This document shows, in pieces, positions 22,284-31,643 of a DNA stretch of 64,000 nucleotides. Origin of the DNA: Toxorhynchites rutilus septentrionalis (taxonomy: Eukaryota; Arthropoda; Insecta; Diptera; Culicidae); NCBI RefSeq assembly GCF_029784135.1, contig NC_073746.1, positions 224,081,882-224,145,881 on the forward strand. Direction: 5' to 3'. The notes under the pieces were generated by a model, which was given only the letters and a program-made list of their open reading frames with translations, made no database searches and was not told the DNA's origin. How positions within the stretch are numbered: position 1 is the first letter of the stretch; each line of letters starts with the position of its first letter. The translations under genes were made by a program, and so were the position numbers.

Positions 22284-23954
22284 TCATATTATACTATCTG
22301 CTTCGTTAGTCATCATGATCCTGGGTATTGGTCTTGGTGGTGGTCTTCTCACGCTTCTTCTAGGGGTCGTCTCACGGGAGATAGCTATCGGGCCATCTGT
22401 TGTGTGTTCCTTTTCTCGGCCGATGAAGTAGTATGCCACTATTGCGGCCGATATCGTGGTACAGATGATTGTGATTATCACTATGATCAAACCATGGTGG
22501 TTTGAATTCGTGTTGATAGTAGGTGATTCTTCTTCTTCAGTTGGATCTAGTTTGGTGAGTGGTTTGTCTCCTTGGTTCCATATCATGTGTAAAGTGTCGG
22601 TTTTGGTTCGATGATACAATTTTGTTGTATTACTTTCTTCTTGTATGGTTGCATATGTTACGCCTTTCTTTGATTGTATCTCGCAATCCGTGTTTAGTTT
22701 CACTAAAGCCGCGTAATAACTGGGAGTTATCGTTTTGTCACAGTGTATTCTTATACTGTTTGGATTGTGTGTGTAGTAGATAAATTGATTAACTTTCGCC
22801 AGAGGTATTATTTCCATATGGTAGTTGTTCGAGTTTACATTGTTCCTTTGTATGAATTTTAAGAAGTGCCGCTGTGATGCAATCTGGTTCAGTTTTGATG
22901 GTGTGTTGATCGGAAATGTAATGGCTCTTGTTGAAGCGTTCTCTATCTGGTGCTGGGTAGAAGAACTTCTGCGTATGACTCATTGCGATGAAGTTATGAT
23001 CGGAAACGATGATGGTTCGGTTTGCTGGCGAGGGTACTGGTATGATTCTGAATAATTCGTATATTTCGCTGCTTATTATAACTGTTTGCATAGTAATATG
23101 GAGATGTCCATTTGTTTCTTCTAAGCCGAATTGTGTGCCGAGGGGATCGTTTAAAATTTCATATCCATTCGGCAGTTGGTTACTTATTTCCTTCATAATT
23201 TTCTCTGTCTCCGTATAGTTGAATGGGTGCGATTGGATAGCCTTGTATTTGTTTACCGTATTCTCCATGAACTGGTTGGCCAGCAGTATAGACTCGGTTA
23301 ATCGGCGTACTGTATCTTCAGCTGCCTGTGTTGTATATTTTCTTTTCAGCCCTTGGATTTTCAGGTTCATATGTTGTATTTTGTTATTGATGTAGTCATT
23401 TAGCTTATGATTTTTGGCGTGCATTTTGATAATTTTGTCCGATATTTCATGCATCTCTAAATTTTGGCGATTTTTGATTGCGTCGATTTCTTCTTCCATA
23501 TTGTCTCCGCCGAATAGAATATCTTTAAGAAAACCGAATATTCCTTTGCTTCTTTTATGTCTCTTGAGGGCCAACAATTCTTGTGTGGTTACCATTTTCT
23601 GTTGTTCCATAGAAGTTTTCATTTCTAATATGGAGTCATCGCGAACCGTTTGTCATAAATTCTGTTAATTGTGGTTAGGTCCTCCATCGGCGAAAGATTT
23701 GTATCGACGTTTGTGTACCAGATGCCTCGTTTTAACATGTAGGATCCATCATGGTCAAAAAGTATGCCTGGATCGTTTATTGGGTTGATGGTTATCGTAT
23801 TACTTGGTTGAATTGCGGAGAGGAGTGCAGTCGCTGTTAGGAATTTTGCCAGTATGTTAGGTTTGGTTTTTCTTATCGGCTTTTTTGGTTTAGCCTTAGG
23901 TATCCGACTAGCTAGCTCCTTTACTTTGTCGAGATCAATTTTTTGCCTTTTTGC
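22284..23954 (-). pseudogene. Envelope-like fusion protein of the BEL element, frameshifted
   Basis: Three blocks in different frames. The first continues in the pol frame after the pol stop, to about 23655, and has a hydrophobic stretch near its start (ILAKFLTATALLSAI). The second, 23622-22789, contains a furin-type site followed by a hydrophobic segment (RHKRSKGIFGFL) and a coiled-coil-like helix, as in F-type fusion proteins of insect viruses and errantiviruses. The third, 22817-22284, has a membrane anchor (GLIIVIITIICTTISAAIVA) and a basic Pro/Arg tail. Single indels at about 23656 and 22800 separate the blocks. The order fits a type I fusion glycoprotein, but this copy could not make it. 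Confidence 0.8.
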
Positions 23955-25438
23955 CTAATGTTGGAAGTTGTCTTGGCCGATCTCTTGCATTCGTTTAATT
24001 CTCTTAGGCTCATCGGGCAGTGTTGTTAGGTTGATATGTCCTGTGAAGACGGTTGTACTCGGCGTCTTCACATCGAGTTTTGCAAGTTTAACGGCCGGCC
24101 TAACTAATTGGTTCTTTCCGAATTTAACTGTCACCGATCGCACTTGTCCGCTTGATGATGGATTTGTTTCGGTGATTATTCCCTTGTGGAATTTTCCTTT
24201 AATTTGTTCGTCGGCCATTACAACTATGTCATCCTTTTGTAGAGGTTCCATTGGTTTTCTCCATTTTTCGCGTTTCATTAGCTTTGGTAAATATTCTGTG
24301 GTCCAACGTTCCCAGAAGTTTTGTGTGGCATGCTGAACTTTGAGCCAGTGACTCCTGCTCGCTTCTGCTTTATTAACGTCACTTAATGATGGGTACGGTG
24401 TATCAGCAGCACCCATTAGGAAATGATTGGGGGTCAGCGGTTCGTTGTCGTCCACGTTTAGCGGTATATGTGTTAATGGGCGACTGTTTAACAGGTACTC
24501 TATTTCCGTGAGTGCAAGCCTCAATTCACTTTCATTGGGTTTTGAATTTCCCCATAGTTTTTGCTTGAGCAGTTTTTTGGTTTCTTGAACCATTCTCTCC
24601 CAAGCACCGCCAAAATGTGGTGCTGAGGGTGGGATGAAATGCCATTCAATCCCTTTGCTTGCGGTTCTTTTTTCCAATGCCTTGAAGAGGTTGCTCGCTC
24701 CTTGCATATTTGTGCCGTTGTCGCTGTAAATAGCTTTTATTTGGCCACGTCTGTATTGTAGAGTGAGGATGCATCGAATAAGAGCGTCTGTGGTAAGATC
24801 GTCTGCTAGTTCTAGGTGTACATCTCTGGTAGCCATGCAAGTAAATAATGCGCCCCAACGTTTTTCTGTTGACCGGCGGACTGTAATTTCCATGGGGCCG
24901 AAGTAATCGATTCCAGTGTGAATGAAGGCCTTCGTTGAAGGGCTAGTCCTGCATTCGGGTAGTAATCCCATTTGAGGTGCTTGCGGGGTGGATTTTTGGT
25001 TTTTACATCACTGACATTTCGCGAATGCGCGTTTAACTGCACTGCGGGTGTTTACTATCCAGAAGTTTAGTCTGATCGCTGCAATTACTGCTTCCAATTG
25101 GCGATGGAGGAATCTCTCGTGGTGATCCTTCGTAATGAGGTCGGTCACGTGGTGCTTATTTGGAATTATTATTGGGTGTCGGACCGCGTATGGTAGTGAC
25201 CTTGCTTTGTCCAATCTACCGGTAGTTCTTATTACCCCATCACTGTCAAGTGTTGGTTCTAGTTCAGCTATGGAGCTGTTCACTTCAACCCTTCCGTTGT
25301 TTTCTAGCGTGATTAAATCTTGTGGATATGATTCTCTTTGTGTTTGTTTTATGATCAATATTTCGGCATTTCTGTAGTCGCTGACCGTTACAAAGTTTCG
25401 GTGTGGTTTTCCTCGCACTTTCGATTGGAGTTTTCGGA
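23955..25438 (-). pseudogene. BEL pol, integrase region
   Basis: One frame runs from the gypsy insertion point at 25438 to the stop at 23955. It holds the BEL integrase zinc domain (HHERFLHRQLEAVIAAIR, then FAKC), the catalytic core (GIDYFGPM..., YSDNGTNMQGAS, HFGGAWERMVQETKK) and the BEL C-terminal region (LPKLMKREKWR). A TGA at 25008-25010 lies between the two zinc-binding Cys codons (C-Q-stop-C), replacing what should be a sense codon. The protein would insert element DNA into the genome. The reading frame and sequence continue upstream at 31644 once the gypsy element is removed. Confidence 0.92.
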
Positions 25439-25443
25439 CGTAG

Positions 25444-25662
25444 TGTAGAGTTCTCCTCAGATGACTATCGCTTCCGGTTTCCGGTTATTTATTGGTTTCC
25501 GGTTATGGCACTTGGAAAATGCTAATTTCTACTTCCACTCACGTTAACATTCGCCACTGTTCTGCCCTGCGCTCAGAACTCGCTCGTTCTCGCCGTCTTC
25601 AGTTCTCTCTATATTTCGACAAGGGGCTAGACGATGTATTTTATGTTTATTGCTTTTCTACA
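25444..25662 (-). repeat. Gypsy 3' LTR (219 bp)
   Basis: Starts 'tgtagagttctcctcagatg' and ends 'ttattgcttttctaca'. I see no difference from 31425-31643. A purine-rich stretch (minus-strand 'gggccaggttaggga') adjoins it inside the element. Confidence 0.95.
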
Positions 25663-25771
25663 TCCCTAACCTGGCCCATAAAAAAACGAAAAAAAAATAT
25701 ATATGTTTATTCAATTTTTTTTTTATGAAAATAACTAATAGCGGTAAAAAAAAATAAATCCTTTAAGGAAA
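25663..25771 (-). other. Gypsy 3' untranslated region
   Basis: Short AT-rich segment between the pol stop at 25772 and the 3' LTR, ending in the putative polypurine tract. Confidence 0.7.
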
Positions 25772-28700
25772 TTAATCATCATATCGTGCTGGCATCTTAG
25801 TTATTCTTTTTGGATATTTCGTGGGTGGGGGTTTAACATCGTTTGGTTTGTCCGCTGTAGCTGGTGTCCCGACAGGATCCGTTGTACGAGGTTGCTGCTC
25901 AGATTCATCCTCGGATTCATCTTGTTCACCAGTAGTTGGATACTTTCTCAGGTGAGACATAGGGCGTCTGTACCGCACGCCATCTTCGCTCAGTACAATT
26001 ACGTCGCTTCCGCTTTTCTTAATCACTGAATACTTTTCCGGTCGAAAGGTTGGCTCCAATTTCCCCATCTCGTAATTCCTGATCATAACGGTATCTCCAA
26101 CAGCTATATCTGACACCTTTGCATGCCGACGTTTATCCGCATATAGTTTACCTCGCAATTTTCTTATTATATCCTTATCCCGTTGTTCTTCATCGCGATT
26201 CCAGTAGGGTTCGGTACGTAGTGACGGCAGCAGATCTTTTACGGGCCGACCTATAGCAACTCCATTGGCGACTTTCCAGTGACAGAGTGCGGTGTAGTGT
26301 TGTACGAATACACATATTCATTAACCGCCTTCCGCCAATCTTCTTTCATTGTACGAGCAATTTTCAGAGTTCGCAGGATTCCCTGATTCTGTCGTTCAAT
26401 CAGGCCATTCATTTGAGGCCAATATGGGATACTGTGCACTAGTCGAATATTTTTGTTAACACAGTAGTTCGCAAACTCTTCACTAGCAAAAGGGGGCCCA
26501 TTATCAGAACGAATTGTTTCCGGGTACGTGTGCTGCTTGAACAAACTCTCCAGAACCTCTATCGTCTTACTCGCAGTTGTTGATTTCATTTCAGTAACGG
26601 ACAAAAATCGGCTATAGTAGTCAGCAATTACCAAGAAGGTCGCACATTCTTTAGCTGTAAAAAAATCAAGAGCCAAATCTTGCCATGCCCGATTTGGCAT
26701 TTCTTTGCGCTGCATAGGTTCTGGAGGACCTTGTAAAGCTACTGAAGTACATCCAGCACACTCTTGCACCTTATGCTCAACATCACGGTCCATCTGAGGC
26801 CACCACAAGTTCTCCCTGAGATTTCGTTTCATTGAAACTACTCCAGGGTGTCCTCGATGCGCGATATCCAATGCTCTTTGTCGCAATCTTGAAGGAAGAA
26901 TGATGCGATCATTACGCACAACAACACCATCCATTACTCCCAATTCCTTCGCGAAAGCTTGATAGGCGAACAAGCTTGACGGCCACACCTGCGTATTAAT
27001 AGACTTAACTACTTCCTTGAGTGCATCATCAAGATCCGTTTCTTTCCGGATTTCGTCCAATGTTATTGCCGATGGTCCTTCACCTATTCCACAAACGAAA
27101 TGCTCCGAAGCTTCGTCAAATGGAACATCTGACTGCGGGCACAATCTCGAAAAAATGTCGGAGATATTATGGGATCCCGGAACATGCACCACCTTGAAAT
27201 CGTAGGGCTGTAGGCGCAACGCCCAGGCCTCAGCACGAGAGCAAGCACGTTTTCCTTCCTGGTGTTTTCCTCCTAATATATATTCGAGTGTCTTATGGTC
27301 AGTTAGCACCGTGAAGTGTATTCCGAATAAATACGAATAAAATTTCTCAACCGCCCAAACGACGGCTAAGGCTTCGCGTTGGGTTTGTGGGTACACTTTT
27401 TCTGTCTTTGTAAGGCCTTTTGACGCGAAGCTGATGATCCTTGGCTTGTTCATACTATCCCTCTGGACTAAAACCGCCCCAAGGCCCACCGCCGATGCGT
27501 CCACGTAAAGCTCTGTCTGGTCCTTCGGGTCAAAGAATCCTAAGCGATGAACGGCACTGGATAATTCGTTACGAAGATCATCGAAAGCTTTCTGTTGTTC
27601 TTTGCCAAATGTTTCTACTTCCCCTCTGATGAATGTTCGGAGAGCCTCCGTTCTCGATGACAAATGCGGTATAAACTGTCCAACAAAATTGATCAAGCCC
27701 AAAAAACTTCGTACTTCCTCCTTCGTTTCTGGCATCCTGAAGTTTTGGATAGCCGAAACTTTATCATCAGTAGGGCTGATTCCATCGACACTAACCTTGA
27801 ATCCTAGTATTTTAAGCTCTTTCACTCGAAACAAACACTTCTCTTTATTCAGAAACGCGTGATTCTCTTCAAGAATATCCATGACCATTCGTAGTCGCTC
27901 ATCATGCTCGTCTACTGTGGATCCCCAAATAACCACATCATCAATATAAACTACGACACCTTCAATGCCAGCCAACATTTCACACATTATCCGTTGAAAG
28001 ATCTCGGGCGCGCAGTTTATACCAAACATTAATCGTTTAAAACGCATTAGACCTTTACTCGTCATGAACGTAGTAATCTCGCGCGATGCTGGATGTAACT
28101 CCACGTGATAGTATGCAGAGGTTATGTCGATCTTAGAGAACACTGTCGCTCCTTTCAGCTTGTTAAGCAGCGTGTCAATTAGTGGCAGTGGATAATGCTC
28201 CCGTTGAATGGCTTGATTCGGGTATCGCATATTGATACACAAGCGGATATCGTTAGTTCCCTTTGGAACCACAACCATTGGGGAGATCCAATCGGATGGT
28301 CCTGTTACTGGCTCAATTATGTCAGTTTCCAACATTTCCTGGATTTTCTGATTGACCTTGTCTTCCATCGCTACCGGAATTTTGAGGTAAGCCATTTTTC
28401 TGGGGGCCACAGTTGGATCAATAGATAATTTTACTTGTATATTTGGGAATTTCGGGAACGGAGCTGTATTCTGTTCAATGTTTTGAACTTCTAGTCCAAC
28501 TTTCAAGACTTTGAGGTCCTCTGCGGTTCTTCTACTTAGCAAAGATTTGTGTGCTCCCTGAATTACGAAAAATTCGGTAAACATTTTGGGTTTTGTGTCG
28601 TTGATAGTGACCCATGCTTCGAAAATGCACACTACCCGTAGGGGTTCCTGGCTAGCATATGCCAAAAATCGTCGATCGCTTTGCAGTTTTTTTTTAAAAA

Positions 28701-28836
28701 CCCTGGCGTTGTTAGACACCAACTTTTCCCAGTCATACTCCGTAACGGTGTTGATTGTTGCCCCAGAATCAATCAAAAATTCTATTGGAAGTTGGTCAAT
28801 AAACCCCACGATTGTTCCATCATTCTGTGTCTTCAC
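25772..28836 (-). pseudogene. Gypsy pol (protease, RT, RNase H, integrase), one frameshift
   Basis: The main frame, 28836-26251 (861 codons), has in order protease (FLIDSGATINTV), RT (YPLPLIDTLLNKL, FSKIDITSAYYHVELH, YIDDVVIWG), RNase H (LYVDASAVGLGAVL, LTDHKTLEYIL), integrase zinc domain (HRGHPGVVSMKR ... CAGC) and DDE core (ALDFF, RSDNGPPF, GLIERQNQ). Just after KSPMELL it hits TAG near 26251. The next frame continues GRPVKDLLPSL through the integrase tail to 25772, so one indel near 26247 breaks pol. There is no ATG at the start: the frame opens at an AG splice acceptor, suggesting it is joined to gag by splicing. Confidence 0.93.
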
Positions 28837-28961
28837 CTAACAAAATAAATAATTTGAAAATACTATTAGTGTTTGCTTATTTATTCATCGTTTAATTAGA
28901 CAAGATTTAACTTTTACAGTTTGTATACTAATAGTTAGCAAAAATGAAGAACTCATTCTAC
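28837..28961 (-). other. Predicted 125-nt intron joining gypsy gag to pol
   Basis: On the minus strand gag reads ...SSE then 'gtagaatgag'. Pol begins directly after 'ttattttgttag'. Removing 28961-28837 puts gag and pol in one frame and deletes the gag stop (28953-28955). A 'cactaat' branch-point-like word lies about 33 nt before the acceptor. The intron is AT-rich, as expected in insects. This is a prediction only. Confidence 0.6.
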
Positions 28962-29901
28962 CTCTGAAGATTTATGTTCGTCGCGTCGTAATGGATATCC
29001 AGATCCCGGGCTTTGATTATTTCCATCTCGCAAAGCATTAGTTTCCGCTCTCTTCCATGAGTATCGAGCTTTAAATGACTTATTCCGGTTAGCTGTACAC
29101 TTTCTTGCAAAGTGGCCCACAGCGCCGCAGCTGTGGCATGTAGTATTTCGGGCAATGCAGTTTTCAGATTCTCGTTGGTGCCGCCAAGATCCACACCGGC
29201 TACATTCTGTTCTTCCTCTACCATCCGATTTTCGCTCGTACTGAACCGGTCGTGTGGAATATCCACTCCTTGGCATCACCTTCTTTGTCCATTCTTGCTT
29301 AACCACTGCCACGGCTCCATTTTCGGATCCAAATGGATGCGTTTAAAACCTCGCGGTTAATCGCATAGTTCACGATCTCATCCAGATTCAGGGTACTTTC
29401 GAGACCTTTATCTCGCACTCTCTCATCCATCGCACCGACAGTTATTTGTTGTAGTAACTCCTTCTCCTCACGCTCACCAAAATTGCAGCATGCGGCCTGC
29501 GTACGCAATCTCAACAAGTAGCGATTGAATGTCTCACCAGCGGCCTGGCGGAGAGAACGGAAAACCTCCAGTTCTACTCTTTCGTTACGTTTTCCCACGA
29601 AAAAGGCGTTGAGGCGCATGATAGCATTGTCGTACTCCGGAGCGTCTTGTGGAGCGAACGGAACTTTCACCGGTTCTGGATGGATTTCTCCCGCCACGGG
29701 TGCGAGGTGGTGATAAATTCTTTGTAGGCCCCTACCTCCCCGAGCCAGCAGAAAAAGAAGCTTTTCGTGCTGAGATTCGATCTTCTTCAGCTCCAGAACG
29801 ATTTCACATGAGCGGTGCCATTCCTCCCATTCACGACGCAGATTGGAGGCATCAGTGGCATCATTGAATGGATCTAACGGGAAATGATTCTCAGAATCCA
29901 T
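28962..29901 (-). pseudogene. Gypsy gag (capsid and zinc knuckle), one frameshift
   Basis: ATG at 29901-29899 (MDSENHFPLDPFNDATD). The capsid region follows to about 29335 with a typical retrotransposon gag stretch (FNRYLLRLRTQAACCNFG). The frame then runs into a stop at 29299, while an overlapping frame (AVVKQEWTKKVMPRSG) carries on with one CCHC knuckle (CHSCGAVGHFARKC) and a preceding Cys/His group (CSRCGSWRHQRESENC). A single indel near 29335 explains the switch. The protein would form the particle and bind element RNA. Confidence 0.88.
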
Positions 29902-31397
29902 CTGAAATTCAAAACGAAACAAACCGTTTTACCCTACAGATTTCATTCAAATAAGCACTATGTACGTTTTTTTTTTATAGAATTTTGATAACTAACATCA
30001 AATTGTTCGAATAACAAATACGGTAAACTGCAATTCCAAGCTCGTTAATCAAACCGATCGAGAAAAAACGAAACAAAATGAGTTGAACAAATGTTTTTAT
30101 TATAAATTTATATTATAAAACATGGTTTCTTTTATCATGAAATACACTTCTCATACAACATATAAATCGCTCACAAAAGGGTGTTTTCCATAACGAAATA
30201 GTTTTTCCTAGCGCTGTTCTTTCTTCTGTTTTTGTTTTTTTTTTCTGCTGATGGTGGTCACGATGGGATTGGTGATGACGTACAGCGTAACGGCAAATAG
30301 GTACCCGGTACTCATCAGCGACGGATGCCACGAAAACAAAACAGTAGCTTTATTGAAGCAGTGATAAATCGTCATCGTTTGCTCGTTTTCGTCTCCTCAT
30401 AGGTTGCGGTCTGTTCGCAGGAGATTAACGAAATCCTTTGTTCTCCCGTGAAAGTCAACTTGCGGTCCTGTTTCCAAGAGTTTTTAATGGGGAAATAATT
30501 TCGTCGGCTTCGATGTCCCCGCTGATAATCTCATTTGCACTGTCGTCGTCAATATAAGACTCACAATGATCAGCTGGAGATGGTAAACAAAGTTGTCAAC
30601 TAGGCATAACAGGGATGACTAGCTCATATAACTTCACATGATATATATTGTCACGCACTGAAATTTTGTCTTGGGACATCAAAACAAAACAAAACAAAAC
30701 ATGAATCAAGTTCATTAAACCACTACTGCATCACTTCGCTTTTGTCGCTTCTTTTTATTTACTAATACTCCAAACTGTAATGGTAGTGGTAAACATGTAA
30801 AAGCTCCAAAGTTCATGCAGAGCTTTCGGGTTTACTCGTTAGATGGGCTCTTCGTTTACAGATACAACGATCACTGTCCCTCATGTTGTACGTCAGTTTT
30901 CAGCCGGTCGTGCAACTTCCATGCTATCCTCCCGCACGGTCATCCATCAATCTCGCGTCCCTTCACTTGCCTCCATTTGCGCTACGGTCGTCAGCCGGCT
31001 CTTCGTATTTTCGCTCTCACTTCTTTTTTGTGCCTCGGTCGTCAGCCGATTTCGCATCTTTTCCCTTTATTATTTTTTTTTTCAAGGCCGTCAGCCGATC
31101 TCGTATCTTTTCCTCTTATTTTTTTTTCTCTTTTAATTTAATTTTTTTTCTTTGTGTACCACGGTCGTCAGCCGTTCTCGCGTCTTTTCCTCATAATTTC
31201 ATCCATTTTAAATGCGTTTTTTTTTCTTGCGCAGCGTTCACAGAAAATTGTACCTTCCATTTTGAGCACCCTCACATCAAACATACGAGTCACATGAACC
31301 ACACAACTCAACAATTATATGCAGAGAAAAAAAAAACGGCCATTTTGATTCTCAATGAATAACATTTCCATAGATGATTTCGTACTAAAATACTCAC
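29902..31397 (-). other. Gypsy leader; predicted 1.5 kb intron from PBS-proximal donor to gag ATG
   Basis: On the minus strand, a strong donor (GCATG|GTGAGTATT) lies just after the primer-binding site. A strong acceptor ('gttttgaatttcag') sits exactly before the gag ATG at 29901. The interval has no long ORF of its own, includes pyrimidine-rich tracts and the tandem repeat at 30985-31195, and would be removed if both sites are used. Confidence 0.5.
30985..31195. repeat. Four-copy degenerate tandem repeat in gypsy leader
   Basis: Copies of roughly 'cggtcgtcagccgatctcgc' + 'atcttttcc' occur near 30985, 31047, 31086 and 31165, separated by T-rich spacers. The overlapping Ser/Phe-rich ORFs in this region are repeat artefacts. 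Confidence 0.75.
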
Positions 31398-31410
31398 CAT
31401 GCAATCGTAC

Positions 31411-31421
31411 CGACTGCGCCA
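31411..31421 (-). promoter_or_regulatory. Gypsy primer-binding site, tRNA-Ser type
   Basis: Minus-strand 'tggcgcagtcg' lies 3 nt inside the 5' LTR and complements the 3' end of a eukaryotic tRNA-Ser (CGACTGCGCCA). It primes minus-strand DNA synthesis. Confidence 0.75.
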
Positions 31422-31424
31422 ATT

Positions 31425-31643
31425 TGTAGAGTTCTCCTCAGATGACTATCGCTTCCGGTTTCCGGTTATTTATTGGTTTCCGGTTATGGCACTTGGAAAA
31501 TGCTAATTTCTACTTCCACTCACGTTAACATTCGCCACTGTTCTGCCCTGCGCTCAGAACTCGCTCGTTCTCGCCGTCTTCAGTTCTCTCTATATTTCGA
31601 CAAGGGGCTAGACGATGTATTTTATGTTTATTGCTTTTCTACA
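31425..31643 (-). repeat. Gypsy 5' LTR (219 bp)
   Basis: Apparently identical to 25444-25662. It is followed on the right by the 'cgtag' target duplication. It would contain the promoter for minus-strand transcription. Confidence 0.95.

Larger units (their letters stand above)
25444..31643 (-). mobile_element. Ty3/gypsy LTR retrotransposon, 6.2 kb, nested in BEL pol
   Basis: Bounded by two 219-bp LTRs that look identical and by a 5-bp target duplication 'cgtag' (25439-25443 and 31644-31648). A primer-binding site of tRNA-Ser type is followed by a 1.5 kb leader, gag with a CCHC knuckle, and pol in the order protease, RT, RNase H, integrase. No env. It is probably mag-like (tRNA-Ser primer, YIDD). 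Identical LTRs mean very recent insertion, although gag and pol each carry a frameshift. Confidence 0.95.

Noticed and set aside
30815..31362. Three overlapping Ser/Phe-rich plus-strand ORFs
   Set aside because: They lie antisense in the gypsy leader over tandem T-rich repeats and have no domain.
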